The notes under the pieces: model-generated | The model's input: the letters and a program-made list of their open reading frames with translations, nothing else | Told to the model about the DNA's origin: nothing | The model's database searches: none | From: Dipteris shenzhenensis | Lineage: Eukaryota > Polypodiophyta > Polypodiopsida > Gleicheniales | Direction: 5' to 3' (one strand) | Length of the DNA: 64,000 nt | Assembly: GCA_047967505.1 (NCBI GenBank) | Contig: CM106538.1 | Shown: piece after piece, positions 10,806 to 22,682 of the stretch | How positions within the stretch are numbered: the first letter of the stretch is position 1 | Layout: each line of letters starts with the position of its first letter | Position numbers and translations under genes: made by a program

Positions 10806-11248
10806 ATGGAGAAAATGGACATGAAAACCATCTAAATTGGATCTTGCCGTTCGATTTGATATATGACATGACCCCATTTGGATGTGCAAGTCCAAAGATA
10901 CGGGGTGCTACTTTTAGGGCCTGAATGCCTGAAATAGGCAGCGCGTTAATGCGCTGCCTATTTCATGCATTTAGGCCTCAAAAGTAGGATCCCATTGTCA
11001 ACATGCGCTGCCTATTTCATGCATTTAGGCCTCAAAAGTAGGACCCCATTGTCAACCAATGGGGTCCTACTTTTGAGGCCTAAATGCATGAAATAGGCAG
11101 CGCATTAACGCGCTGCCTATTTCAGGCATTTAAGCCCTAAAAGTAGCACCCCGTATCTTTGGACTTGCACATCCAAATGGGGTCATGTCATATATCAAAT
11201 CGAACGGCAAGATCCAATTTAGATGGTTTTCATGTCCATTTTCTCCAT
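10806..11248. repeat. foldback unit 2
   Basis: Same inverted repeat as unit 1 but with an extra partial copy of the central segment: TGCGCTGCCTATTTCATGC with the following GTAGGACCCCATTGTCAA appears twice in the left half. This makes the unit about 50 bp longer than its neighbours. Confidence 0.85.
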
Positions 11249-11420
11249 CAACTAAAACTATATTTATCAAATAATGTTGTTGATCAATTTTTGGCATACC
11301 CCCCCAAAATCAAGACCCCCATTGCAAAGAAAGGCAAGGAACACAAGTGCTTGTTCTTATGCTCATGAGACAATAAAATGCATGACATGGGAAACCAATG
11401 GGGTCTTACTTTTGATGTTT

Positions 11421-11466
11421 GTATGTATATGCATGTACATACATACATACACACACACATACATAT

Positions 11467-11503
<37 letters not shown>

Positions 11504-11540
11504 GTATTTATGTATATGTTGATGCATATATGTATATATT
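11421..11540. repeat. microsatellite spacer between units 2 and 3
   Basis: (GTAT)n, (ACAT)n, (AC)n and (AT)n runs with no coding signal. Confidence 0.9.
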
Positions 11541-11572
11541 GATGTATATATTGATGCATACAATTTTGATAT

Positions 11573-11940
11573 ATGGAGAAAATGGACATGAAAATCATCT
11601 AAATTGGCTCTTGCCGTTTGATTTGATATATGACATGACCCCATTTGGATTTGTAAGTCTAAAGATACGGGGTCCTACTTTTAGGGCCTGAATGCCTGAA
11701 ATAGGCAGCGCATTAACGCACTGCCTATTTCATGCATTTAGGCCTCAAAAGTAGGACCCCATTGTGTTGCCAATGGGGTCCTACTTTTGAGGCCTAAATG
11801 CATGAAATAGGCAGTGCATTAATGCACCCTAAAAGTAGCACCCCGTATCTTTGGACTTGCATATCCAAATGGGGTCATGTCATATATCAAATCGAATGGC
11901 AAGATCCAATTTAGATGGTTTTCATGTCCATTTTCTCCAT
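11573..11940. repeat. foldback unit 3
   Basis: Inverted repeat like unit 1. The right arm lacks part of the inner palindrome (GCATTAATGCACCCTAAAAG replaces the usual run), so the arms are asymmetric. Confidence 0.83.
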
Positions 11941-12110
11941 GATCTAAAACTATATTCATCAAATAATGTTGTTGATCAATTTTTGGCATACCCCCCCAAA
12001 ATCAAGACCCCCATTGCAAAGAAAGGTAAAGAACACAAGTGCTTGTTCATAAGCTCATGAGACAACAAAATGCATGACATGGGAAACCAATGGGGTCTTA
12101 CTTTTGATGT

Positions 12111-12146
12111 TTGTATGTATGTATGTATGTATATATATGCATGTAC

Positions 12147-12202
<56 letters not shown>

Positions 12203-12215
12203 GTATATGTTGATG
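12111..12215. repeat. microsatellite spacer between units 3 and 4
   Basis: (GTAT)n followed by a long (AT)n and again (GTAT)n. Confidence 0.9.
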
Positions 12216-12263
12216 CATATATGTATATATTGATGTATATATTGATGCATACAATTTTGATAT

Positions 12264-12648
12264 ATGGAGAAAATGGACATGAAAATCATCTAAATTGGCT
12301 CTTGCCATTTGATTTGATATATGACATGACCCCATTTGGATTTGTGAGTCCAAAGATACGGGGTCCTACTTTTAGGGCCTGAATGCCTGAAATAGGTAGC
12401 GCGTTAACGCACTACCCATTTCATGCATTTAGGCCTCAAAAGTAGGACCCCATTGGAAACAAAATGGGGTCCTAGTTTTGAGGCCTAAATGCATGAAATA
12501 GGCCTTAACGCGCTGCCTATTTTAGGCATTCAGACCCTAAAAGTAGCACCTCGTATCTTTGGACTTGCATATCCGAATGGGGTCATGTCATATATCAAAT
12601 CGAATGGCAAGATCCAATTTAGATGGTTTTCATGTCCATTTTCTCCAT
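12264..12648. repeat. foldback unit 4
   Basis: Inverted repeat like unit 1, with the centre near 12456. The inner palindrome of the right arm has a small deletion (AGGCCTTAACGCGC). Confidence 0.83.
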
Positions 12649-12814
12649 CAACTAAAACTATATTCATCAAATAATGTTGTTGATCAATTTTTGGCATACC
12701 CCTCCCAAAATCAAGACCCCCATTGCAAAGAAAGGCAAGGAACACAAGTGCTTGTTCTTATGCTCATGAGACAACAAAATGCATGAAATAGGCAACCAAT
12801 GGGGTCCTAATTTT

Positions 12815-12870
12815 GATGTATGTATGTAAGTATGTATATATGTATGTATATACATACATATATATCTATA

Positions 12871-12923
<53 letters not shown>

Positions 12924-12957
12924 ATATATATATATATATATGTATATGTATATGTTG
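12815..12957. repeat. microsatellite spacer between units 4 and 5
   Basis: (ATGT)n, (AT)n and (GT)n runs. Confidence 0.9.
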
Positions 12958-13047
12958 ATGCATATATGTATATATTGATGTATATATTGATGCATACAAT
13001 TTTGATATATGGAGAAAATGGACATGAAAACCATCTAAATTGGCTCT
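12958..13047. repeat. truncated foldback unit 5 (left arm start only)
   Basis: The leader and first 40 bp of the left arm are present (to CATCTAAATTGGCTCT), then the sequence switches to unrelated DNA. The remainder of the unit has been lost. Confidence 0.7.
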
Positions 13048-13436
13048 AAACTCAAGAAAACAGCTTGAAATTTTGGTGACAACTTGACCTTAAACTTTAG
13101 GTAAACTCAAAGTCACAACTTGAAATTTTGGTGCCAGCTTGACCTTAAAGCTTTATGTGAACTCAAAGTCACTGGTGTAAGTTCCAATCCATAATAATTC
13201 CAAGTTTTTCCAGTAGATGAGTTATTATGGTCAATAATCAAAACCCCAAAGTATCTTGTCAATGCATTACAATAGTTCTAGGAATTGGCTAAGCTAACAG
13301 GAGATAAATTGTCATAAGAAAATTTCCTATCCTTCTACTGAACTAGTGTTAAAGAGAGTACTAACGCATTATTACATATAAGAGTTTAGTCTCTTTTTTT
13401 TAAAACTATGAAATAAATAAAAAGAAAAAGTGCTAC
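13047..13436. other. unique spacer with a short tandem duplication
   Basis: This AT-rich insert interrupts the foldback array. A phrase of roughly 60 bp (CTTGAAATTTTGGTG...ACCTTAAA...AACTCAAAGTCAC) is present twice between about 13062 and 13175. No coding signal is seen. Confidence 0.6.
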
Positions 13437-13580
13437 AGTGTGTGTGTGTGTGTGTGTACACACACACATGTATGTATGTATGTATGTATGTATGTATCTA
13501 TATATGTATATATACATACATACATACATATGTATATATTGATGCATATATTGATGCATATCTTGATGTATATATTTATG
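13437..13580. repeat. microsatellite before unit 6
   Basis: (GT)n, (AC)n, (ATGT)n and the TTGATGCATA leader repeated three times. Confidence 0.9.
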
Positions 13581-13595
13581 CATATAGTTTTGATT

Positions 13596-13983
13596 GATGG
13601 AGAAAATAGGCATGAAAAACATCTAAATTGGCTCTTGCCGTTTGATTTGATATAGGACATGATCCCATTGGGATTTGTAAGTCCAAAGATACGGGGTCCT
13701 ACTTTTAGGACCTGAATTCCTGAAATAGGTAGCTTGTCAATGTGCTGCCTATTTCATGCATTTAGGCCTCAAAAGTAGGACCTCATTTGGTCCTACATGG
13801 GGTCCTACTTTGGAGGCCTAAATGTATGAAATAGGCAGCGCATTGACGCGCTGCCTATTTTAGGCATTCAAGCCCTAAAAGTAAGACCTTGTATCTTTGG
13901 AATTACAAATCCAAATGGGGTCATGTCATACATCAAATCAAATGGCAAGAGCCAATTTAGATGTTTTCATGCCTATTTTATCG
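13596..13983. repeat. foldback unit 6 (more diverged)
   Basis: The same inverted repeat with more substitutions than the other units (for example ATAGGCATG replacing ATGGACATG). The right tail continues with CAAAATCAAGACCCCCATTG near 14045, as in the other units. Confidence 0.78.
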
Positions 13984-14129
13984 ATTTAATAAAACTATAT
14001 GCATCAAATAATGTTGTTTATCAATTTTTGGTATACACCCCCAAAATCAAGACCCCCATTGGAAAGAAAGGTAAGGAACACAAGTGCTTGTTCTTATGTT
14101 CACGAGACATTAAAAAAGAGGCCTGGTAG

Positions 14130-14733
14130 CCCAAAAATGGTAGTACATCAATGCGCTATCATTTTTTGGTTTCCAGGACTCTTTTTTGTTGTCTCACGAG
14201 CATACATATGGAGGTTATTATACAATATAACTAAGAAGTAGTATTGAAGTAGTTCTACAATTTGGATGCATTAAGAGCATTCATATAGCAAGGAAGAATA
14301 TAGTAATTGAATACATTTTTTTTCAATATATATTGCTAGTGAGACTACCAAAAAGAGGCTCTACCCCTCATGATGTCTCTGGATACAGAATATGAGATTG
14401 CTTGATGCTTGGATTGCAGCTCGAAATGTTGCGTGGGAAAAGCCACTATATGCCTTAAGTGTTGGAAATTGATGTATGGCTCAAGTGCTAGAATGTGCAA
14501 ATCATGGCCAAAATCAAGACCCCTTAGAGATTCCATGAGGGCTATCCTTTTACTACTACACACGTCACCTTTAGTCGAGGGCAGAACCATTTGTCATCAT
14601 AGGCAGTAAGTTCATGGGACCCCATCCCATGATCCAAGGCATTATTCAAAGACAATGTATTTCTGACCATTCCCAAATTGAGTTTGCCAATTCCTAATCT
14701 GATTGATTTCATTTATTGGACTTGCAATGCTTG
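14130..14733. other. no gene recognised
   Basis: Unique-looking AT-rich DNA to the right of the array. No domain-bearing frame, RNA gene or terminus is visible. Confidence 0.5.
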
Positions 14734-14846
14734 CAAAGCCCTTGCTTAAGCTTGAATGAACCTCTTGATTTTGGGGGTATAATGGTCAAAAATGGCTTAA
14801 CACACCCAAAATCAAGAAGCTCATTCAAGCTTAAGCAAGGGCTTTG
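14734..14846. repeat. hairpin, arms about 43 bp
   Basis: CAAAGCCCTTGCTTAAGCTT at 14734 pairs with AAGCTTAAGCAAGGGCTTTG ending at 14846, and the arms extend inward to TCTTGATTTTGGG/CCCAAAATCAAGA. The loop is about 30 bp, consistent with a small MITE-like foldback. Confidence 0.8.
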
Positions 14847-14848
14847 TA

Positions 14849-14937
14849 GGTCTTGTTTTTGGGTGGCAAAAGCATGAAAAATGACAACACATTAAGGTGT
14901 TGCCATTCTTATGCTTCCCCCCTCCAAAAACAAGACC
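14849..14937. repeat. second hairpin, adjacent
   Basis: GGTCTTGTTTTTGGG at 14849 pairs imperfectly with CCAAAAACAAGACC ending at 14937. An inner stem GACAACAC/GTGTTG surrounds a short loop. It lies three bases from the previous hairpin, and the outer edge resembles the AAAATCAAGACCCCC tail of the foldback array units. Confidence 0.7.
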
Positions 14938-15049
14938 CCCAAGCTATTCATTAGAGACACCAAAATGAGGAGAAGGATGACGTGAGGAGTAGAGGAGCTG
15001 GCCAATGAGGGGAGGGATAGCCTTGGAATTGCTAGCAACAAGCATGATG

Positions 15050-15130
15050 CAAGGAGGTGAGAAGGCAAAGAAGCAAGGAGGTGAGGAGGTGAGGAAGCAA
15101 GGAGGCGAGGAGGCAAGAGGCAGTCTTGAA
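15050..15130. repeat. purine-rich minisatellite
   Basis: Irregular repeats of AAGCAAGGAGGTGAGGAGG. The long plus-strand frame that spans it (15005-15490) has no recognisable domain and I do not call it a gene. Confidence 0.6.
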
Positions 15131-15489
15131 GGGCAGCAAGAGGGTGGAGGTGGCCGAAAGAGTAAGCAGGAAAGGGAGGGATGGAGATTGCTTGTAGGAA
15201 ATGCTTGGATTAATGCTACGGATGCCATTTTTTTGTGTGTGTTTTGCAGCATGAAATTTTTATGGCATTTTTCTTTTAAAAAATACAACATTGTTGTGAT
15301 TAATTGCACTACAAACAACTCAAGCCGTAAAGCACCATGGATTAGTACAACAATATACATCACAAATGGATGCATACACTCATATACATCACCGATGGAT
15401 GCATACACTTATACTCACATCAATTTCCAATATTTTATTAGATGGACCCTTAGCATATATGTGTGCATAGAAGACCATTTCCTACATTG

Positions 15490-17866
15490 ATCCCTGATTT
15501 CATAGTTAAATTATTCCCTTTCTCACATTCTAACATGTGAAGATTTAATGTACATGCATTATGGGCACATTATATTGCAGTTTATGACTAACTTTTTTTA
15601 TGAATGCATGATACTTGTATATGGTCAAGGAAGGTATATTATCATTTTTGAATGACAACATTACTCTATGCTCCATTTTATCCTATATTAGAAACTATGA
15701 TCACTAGATATTACATAAATGTATTGCTCCATTATATCCTATACTAAAAACTATTTTGACCCAAATACATAATGCCAATTGAGGTTAGTACTCATGACAA
15801 GTGATGAAAACAATCTAATAGTATGAATGAGATCTTGTAAATTTTGGATATATAATATGGGTACTATGTTGATTGAGCTATTTTTCTAAGGGAATATTTT
15901 CAACTTAATTACTAAATACATACTTACAATGGTGACCTGATTCCCATCTATATGTATAATCAAGTTTTACTTTGTGTTAAAAAAAAAGCTTTTGCATAAG
16001 GTTAAAATTCGAATAGTATTTATATTTGTTTAAGACTACCCATTGAGCTAGCTCCTATCCTTATATTGAACATGATAATGTTCATAAAGATTTTATGAAT
16101 ACAAATAGATAGCATTGGCTCTCTTTTTAGTGGTTGGGAATGAACCCTAAAAGTACCCTAAAACGACTATGTATTCCCTTATTTGTAGCATGGAAGTGAT
16201 CATGGTAGAGTGGCATAATCCCTATTTTTCTTTTTTCATAGGTTCTTTTGCTACTCATGGTTGGCGGATACACCACGGCATAGATGCAAATAGATATTTG
16301 GTTTTTTGCTTCAACTTGCTTGACTAGACTTTCCTTGATGATTGTTCGATTGTGCATGATGAGTAGTCACTGGCTTATTTGATGCATTAAGTGCAATGTT
16401 TTCCTTAAAGTTTTTCATACTACAGGATATACGAGTTTGCTTATACGGGTGGAAATAGAAGCTTGTTAATGCCTGGTGCATATTTTTTGTTATATGCAGT
16501 AGGATACTAGTTACAGAGTGTCTTTGCCAATTATTTCACTTGAATCATGCTCCTCTTATGCTTGAGTTTGTGGTCACGTATTGAGTTTAACATAATAGTC
16601 TACATGATACTGGATGAGCACTCAACATACTGGTTAGATGCATTCATTTCTAGTTCTGATAGAACTATCATTTAGACATTGCTCATAATAGAAGTATGGA
16701 GGGCTAAAATCCTTTTTTGGCTCCCTAAGTTTTTTAAAGCATGGTATTGTCTAGATTACATAGGTATTTTCACTAAGCAAAATTAATCCTTATGATGAAA
16801 ATGTGTTTTTTTTCTTTTGACATAGTTAGTTCTATTTCCATGTTTTTGGATCTTCTGCAAGCATAAAAGACATGATCTTCTGCAAGCATAAAAGACATGA
16901 TATGTATATGTAGCACATGATCATGTTTACATATTTTCAGTCATATATTCTACCTTGTGATCTATCATTATCTTGTTGTGTGGATGTTCAATCTGAGTAG
17001 TGTTTGCTTTTTTTATCGCAAATTTTATGTATTGTTGTGTCTCTACCTCTCCACAACGACTCAAATTGATAGTATGAGGATGAAAGAAAAGTTAATTGTG
17101 AGTTTTAGGCATGCCTTCATTGTTGGAATATGTTTAATTTGCTTATGATCACATTAATTATTCCAATGATATTGAGAGGAATAAGATGCTGGATGAGGTT
17201 CTCGCTCGCTTGAAACCTATTTAATCTTGCTCGCTTATTTGGGGCTGCTCACTTTTCTCCGCTCGCTTTTTGGTAATCCTCCATGCACATTTGCCTCTAC
17301 ATCGACGCATCTGACCCAGCACTTAAAAAGAACAAAAGAAAAGGAATTATTTGTTGTTCTTCCATCGATTGATAGTTGGTTTAGATCTAGATCAAAGTAG
17401 ACTAGATCGCCATAGAGGGGATGCTTTGAATTTCCCCAAGTTGCCAATCTAAGCCATGCCCGAAATTCCCAACTAGTACCTACGTGGAGTCAATCCATAC
17501 GCTCATGGTTTCACATCATTACATTACCTGAAACCTTATGTTCAGCAGTTTAGCGAGCAAACTTCAGAGTTCAGAGGCATTGTAGATTGATTCAGTGGGC
17601 AGATAGCATTTGATTTCACACACACATGCCACCATTGTAAAGCCTATTCGGCTATCTCACGGCATCGTGCACATCATTTCAGCCTTATAAAGCCTCTTGG
17701 CTATTCCCGGCATCATTGTCACAAGCCTTGTAATACAGATCAGATTATATATACTGCAGATCAGATTTTATATACTACAGATCAAATTTCACTTGGCATA
17801 TTCAGTGTATTTGTAGTTGATTCATACAGAGATCTTCATGACACTTTTGAGTACATTTCTTGCACC
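15490..17866. other. AT-rich DNA without recognisable gene; includes a 25-bp tandem duplication
   Basis: No frame with a known domain is seen. TCTTCTGCAAGCATAAAAGA with the following CATGA is duplicated head to tail at about 16852-16901. The last 350 bp probably contain what remains of the leader of the copia copy that begins at 17867, but I find no primer-binding site or LTR there. Confidence 0.5.
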
Positions 17867-19010
17867 ATGTAAACTAGCAACCTCAATCTGGAGGCATCTG
17901 CTAAGTTAGACAACTCCAATTATGGTACATGGAAATACCGAATGGAGACCATTCTTGTGCTTCAAGACAAATGGGAGTTTGTCAATGGGTCTACACCTAG
18001 ACCATTGGACAATCCAGCCACCAATAGCTATACTCCATCTATTGTCACAGCACCAACAACGGAATCTACATCGGGATCTACATCTACACAAAGTTTCTGC
18101 ACCAGTAGTAGATCCTGCCATTGCCCGAGCTCAAGTAGAATGGGATAAGAAAGACAAGTATGCCTATCACTTGATCAAGTAGAATGTGCAAGATGTCATG
18201 CTAGGACAACTCAACATAGTCAAGACATCAAAAGAAGCATGGGATATGTTCGCAGCTCTCTATAAGTCCAAGAACACATCTAGGATTCTCACCCCAAGAA
18301 ACCAGATCAACCAGAGTTTCTGCAATAGCAGTGAAACCGGTCATGCTTATGTACTCCGCATCAAAGACTACAACAATCAACTTGCAGCAGTAGGAGAGAC
18401 TATGAACCCCGCAAAAATGGTTCAAGTAATCCTGAATGGACTAGGAGAGGGATACGAGAATCTAGTCCAGAGTATTGCCATCCAATAGCAAATTCCAATA
18501 CTAGAAGAACTTCAATCAGTCCTACTTAGTGAAGAATCGGGCCATTCAAGCACATAAAGGTCATTCTAATGATCAAGCATTCACATCTTCAAACAGAAGC
18601 AGACGCAGAGGCAAAGGCAGAGGTAGATCATATCAGAAAAGTGGTCATCATCATCAGCAACAAAATCAAAGTCAGAATCAGCATCAACATCAACATCAAC
18701 ATCAACATCAATCTCAGCAACATCAAAATTAGCAAAGAGAAAATCATTCCAACCGAGGAAGATTTCAAGGATGAGGGAATGCATCCACCAATGTGTCAAA
18801 CATTCAGTGCAACTACTGTCACAAGTTTGGACACTATGAAAGAGATTGCCGCAAGAAGCAGTACGACCAAGGCGGTCAATCCAACAGTAATCGAGGGAAT
18901 TTCCGAGGTAGAGGAAATCATCATGGTGGACATTCTAGTCACAGTCATTTTGCAAATGAACATGGAAATATGTTTCTTGCAAGCGAGGAATTGCGTTAGA
19001 CTGATACAAT
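17867..19010 (+). pseudogene. gag: copia B gag with zinc knuckle
   Basis: An ATG at 17867 is followed at once by TAA, then in phase LNLEASAKLDNSNYGTWKYRM, a typical copia gag start. Frameshifts near 18100 and stops near 18182 and 18488 break the frame. Downstream there is a histidine/glutamine repeat (QHQHQHQH, about 18680-18730) and a CCHC knuckle CNYCHKFGHYERDC near 18810. All this is gag-like, but no single product can be made. Confidence 0.85.
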
Positions 19011-19080
19011 GTACCTAGACACTGATTTCAATCCCAAAGAGGATTACAGGTATCAAGTCGACCAAGTGGAACAGGATCCT

Positions 19081-20057
19081 TAGTACATCTACAACAGTGC
19101 ATCATCTCATATGACAAATCATCAAGAATGGTTCACAGAAATGAAGCCATTAGAAGGACAGAAAAATGTCATCTACATAGCAGACAATACACCAAATCCA
19201 GTTCAAGGGACAAGTGTTATCCCTATGAACAATTTCATTGGTACAAAAGGATTAGTCAAAGATGTGCTCTATGTTCCGAAGCCCAGCAAGAACCTTTTGT
19301 CAGTAGGTCAAATGATGGAACACAATTACAAAATCATCTTCGACGGTGATGAATGCACTATCAGAGACAAATTTCAACTAGTAGCAAAAGGTCTCAGGGA
19401 AGGATGCTTATACAGAATACTAGCTACAATACCAGATAAGCATGCCATGTCAGCTCAACTGCAACAAATGCCACTATCTTCAAAATGGCACAAGAGATAT
19501 GGTCATGTCAACTTCAAGTACTTGTTAGATCTCAGGAATCAGAATATGGCAATTGGGATTCCGAAGCTACAGTTTCTTGGAAAGGTTTGTGAAGCATGCT
19601 GCTTCGGTAAACAAAAGCGAACCAACTTTGTCAGAAGTACCTCTCGTGCACGAGGTATTCTTGATTTGATACATACAGATGTATGGGGTTATGCCCATAC
19701 CCGTAGCATCAATGGTTCACTTTACTATTTGACCTTCATTGGCGACTACAATAGTGTTTTGCAGATTTCAAGAATTCAAAGCCATGGTAGAAAACTAGAC
19801 AGGCAGAAAGATCAAGGTCATGAGATCAGATAGAGGAGGTGAATACATGTCTTCAGCATTCATGAACTTTTGCAGAAGTCACGGCATACAAAGACAATTC
19901 ACATGTGCAGATACTCCTCAGCAGAATGCAAGAGTTGAAAGGAAGAATGGGACTTTAGCAGACAGTGCTAGAGCAATGCTTAGTGAAAAGCATCTTCCAA
20001 ATCAGTAATGGGTAGAAGCAATAGCTACATCTAACTATTTGCTTAATTGGCTTCCTT
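19081..20057 (+). pseudogene. pol: copia B protease-integrase fragment
   Basis: Protease motif decayed to YIYNSASSHMTNH (expected D-S-G/A; Asp is now Asn). The pre-integrase region KWHKRYGHVNFKYL...CEACCFGKQK is present, then integrase DLIHTDVWGY. A frameshift near 19750-19820 moves to MRSDRGGEYMSSAFMNF and RVERKNGTLADSARAML. A TAA at about 20006 precedes the inversion breakpoint. Confidence 0.87.
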
Positions 20058-21201
20058 TCATATCGAACTCTACAGATAAATCTTGTTTCAATTTTCCAAT
20101 GAATCTATCCTTGCTTCCTGTCACAATCAGATCATCTACGTACAAAAGTGCAATAGTAATGTCTTCCCCTTGAACTTTGTAGTAGAGAGTATGATCTGCA
20201 TTGGATTGCATGTATCCCAAATCAGCAAAATACTTATCAATTCTGTTGTACCAACTTCTGGGTGCTTGCTTTAAGCCGTAGAGACTTTTCTTGAGATGGC
20301 AAACCTTATTCCCCTTTCCTCGTTCAACATAACCTGCTAGTTGTTGCATGTAGACTTCCTCGTCTAGATAACCATTGAGAAATGCATTCTTGACATCGAG
20401 TTGGTACACATTCCATTTGCTGAGTGTCGCTAGTGATATCAAGAACCGTATGGAATCCATCTTTGCTACTGGAGCATAAGTCTCATCATAGTCCTGACCA
20501 TATTGTTGTGCAAACCCTTTTGCAACTAATCTCACTTTATATCTCTGAATACTACCATCTGCATTATACTTCACTTTGTATACCCATTTGTTGGCTATGG
20601 CCTTCTTTCCTGATGGAAGGTTGCATAATTCCCAAGTATTATTCTTATACAAAGCATCCATTTCTTCATTCATAGCATTTTGCCATTCTGGCTTATCTAC
20701 TGCATCTTTGAAGTACACTGGCTCTTCTGTAGCCATGATGGTAGTCATAAGAGCATAGTTGGTGGTTTCCACCTGAATTGCTTTGCCTTTCAGAGCATAT
20801 GTCAATCTGGCTGGAGGTCTACTTTCCCTAATAGACCATCTGTGCTGCTGTGGCTCTGCTCGAGGTGTTACTGGCAATTCTTGCTCTTCTTCATCAACCT
20901 GTTCTGCAGATGACTATGAAGTCGATGCTTTTATCTCCTGTGTAGGTGAGGTTTTCCATTCTAATTCCTCATCAAAGATTACATCTCTGGAGATAATGAC
21001 TTTGCGGTTGATGGGATCATACAATTTGTATGCTTTGCTTTCTTCACTGTAGCCAACCATGATGCATTTGGGTGACTTCGCATACAATTTCGTGCAATGA
21101 TCATCATGTATGTGGGCATATGCTATGCAACTAAATATGCAGAGATTCCCAATGTGTGGCTTGTGTCCAATGAATGCTTCATAAGGAGTCATACCTGTTG
21201 G
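20058..21201 (-). pseudogene. pol: copia B inverted segment: integrase C-terminus and reverse transcriptase
   Basis: From 21192 leftward: MTPYEAFIGHKPHIG, ISRDVIFDEE, then a TAG where the related copy at 24.1 kb has CAG, then RT motifs KWVYKVKYNADGS, LVAKGFAQQYGQDYDETYAPV, QLDVKNAFLNGYLDEEVYMQ and catalytic LLYVDDLIV. It ends at EFDMK. RT is otherwise open for 280 codons. Being reversed relative to its gag, it cannot be expressed as part of that element. Confidence 0.9.
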
Positions 21202-21390
21202 GGTGTAAAGGCCCTATGGAACATTTATAGTTTGTATACAATGTGAAACTGGTTCATTGAGCTGGTTCCACCCTAACCCTAACACATGAATAAAACTCAT
21301 GGGTTATGGTGTGCCCATCATCCATTCTTCACACCCACACATTGTTGACTCTCATCTCCTACTCTCTCTCACTCTCCACTCACTCGATCA
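21202..21390 (+). repeat. copia D 5' LTR
   Basis: 189 bp, TG...CA, with an AATAAAA near 21290. No partner LTR is visible in the window. Confidence 0.75.
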
Positions 21391-21392
21391 AC

Positions 21393-21404
21393 TGGTATCA
21401 GAGC
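21393..21404 (+). promoter_or_regulatory. copia D primer-binding site
   Basis: TGGTATCAGAGC, an exact complement of the plant initiator tRNA-Met 3' end, two bases inside the LTR. Confidence 0.9.
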
Positions 21405-22539
21405 CTGGGAGCTCTTTCGTCAATCTCTACGTTGAAGCCTGGAAACTCTCCTGTCAATCTCTACGTCGAAGCTCTTCGGTGAGAGTTTTCGACAATCGCA
21501 GCTGAGAGTTTCTAACAGTTTCTCTGTCAATCTTTATGTGCAACTGGAAGCTCATCTGTGGGTCTCTATGGCAAAGCTCTGCGAAGGTTGGAAGCTCTTT
21601 CCATTAAAATCTGCAAGGTGAAGTGAAAGTTTCTGACAGTCGAAGCGTTCGGGAGCTTGGTATCATCATGTGATCATTGTGTAGTGGTGGCACACCCTTG
21701 TGAGCATCCAACGGTGATTTTGTGACACTTTGAAAAACTCTCGACTCTTAAGGTACTTGCTCTCTAGGCCCTCCTTGTAAATATAATGCACTCGGGGAGT
21801 CATGGTTCATAGGTACCTATCACATTGGGCACTTTGGTAGTGAAATTGCGTGACCATCACATAACACTGTGATTGCACCAGTGGGTATGCTATTGATGGA
21901 TTGAGAGCACTTTTGATGCCTATTGTGCTTGGATAGCACTTGCCGTTCAAAGGGCATTTGTGGTTTGGATGCATATGCATTTAGGAGGAAGCTATTGGAT
22001 GCCGTACATGCCTCACATGTCCAGAAATGAGCTCTAATCAAGGGGCTTTTGAAGACAGAGGTGTTATTGTGCGTTGGATAAACTGCAACAGGAAGTACAT
22101 GCCATAAATCCTCGTTAAAAGTGTTCAAATCAAGGGGCTTTTGCCTATTTGCAATTTTGAATTGTTTGCCACAGTTTGGGGGACTGTTACATGCCTTTTG
22201 GTCACTAATTGAGCACTTTAAGTTGGGGAAATTGTGCCATTTTTTTAGTATAACAGTAAACTATTTCGGGATAGTTTCGGGACTGTTTGAGTCTCATTTC
22301 GTCCTCGAACACTCATTTTTTGGTGTTGTACTATCATTTACTATTTTTGAATAGTTTTGGTGGAGCTTTCCTACTGCTATACTACATTTTTGAGTGCTAT
22401 AATTGTCATTAAAGCTTGCTGTACCATTTATCTGGGAGTGTTTCTGCGCTTTGGAGATACTTTGCTGAGCACTTCTAAGTGCTTGCAGGGAGTCACACAC
22501 TTTATTTCTTGGTTCTATTTGCTGATATCGCTTCATCAA

Positions 22540-22682
22540 GAGAGAGCTCATCTTTGCTCCACATCCGGAAGCTTGAGGGTGCTAAGAACTATGACATTTG
22601 GAGGACCCAGGTGTACAATGTTCTGTTGCAGAAGAGTCAGCATCTCCTTATAAGGGAAAAGGGCGTCAACCCTGACAAAATA
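22540..22682 (+). pseudogene. gag: copia D gag N-terminus
   Basis: The segment SSLLHIRKLEGAKNYDIWR and onward to REKGVNPDKI is a typical copia gag start. The expected initiator appears as ATC in GATATCGCTTCATCAAGAG. It is truncated by the neighbouring element. Confidence 0.7.

Larger units (their letters stand above)
4131..14083. repeat. tandem array of nested-palindrome (foldback) units, split by a copia element
   Basis: Five near-complete and one truncated copy of the same unit occur head to tail. Each unit has a short TTGATGCATA leader, a roughly 390-bp imperfect inverted repeat, a conserved tail (GGCATACCCCCCC...AAGACCCCCATTG...GGAAACCAATGGGGTC) and a microsatellite spacer. Spacing is about 690-760 bp once the copia insertion is removed. 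Within each arm lies a roughly 90-bp palindrome whose core is a 22-bp palindrome centred on GTTAAC; the two 90-bp palindromes are themselves inverted about the unit centre. No coding capacity is visible. Confidence 0.8.
17867..21201 (+). mobile_element. decayed copia element with its middle third inverted (copia B)
   Basis: 17867-20057 reads gag, zinc knuckle, protease and integrase on the plus strand up to the integrase segment NYLLNWLP. At about 20058 the strand switches: 20058-21201 reads on the minus strand from MTPYEAF (the next segment of the same polyprotein) through RT to EFDMK. The downstream RT and RNase H segment does not follow at 21202, where a different LTR begins. The simplest reading is an in-place inversion of the pol middle, followed by loss or displacement of the 3' end. 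Confidence 0.85.
21202..22682 (+). mobile_element. 5' part of another copia element (copia D): LTR, primer-binding site, leader, gag start
   Basis: LTR 21202-21390 begins TGTTGGGGTG and ends CGATCA. It is followed after two bases by a perfect TGGTATCAGAGC. A roughly 1.1-kb leader follows, then a gag N-terminus with IRKLEGAKNYDIWRTQVYNV near 22560-22620 and a frame that runs to a stop at 22683-22685. The remainder of the element is absent, and a reverse-strand copia element starts exactly there. Confidence 0.85.

Noticed and set aside
15005-15490. 161-codon plus-strand frame
   Set aside because: The first third is purine-rich minisatellite and the rest has no domain, no codon signal and no splice support.
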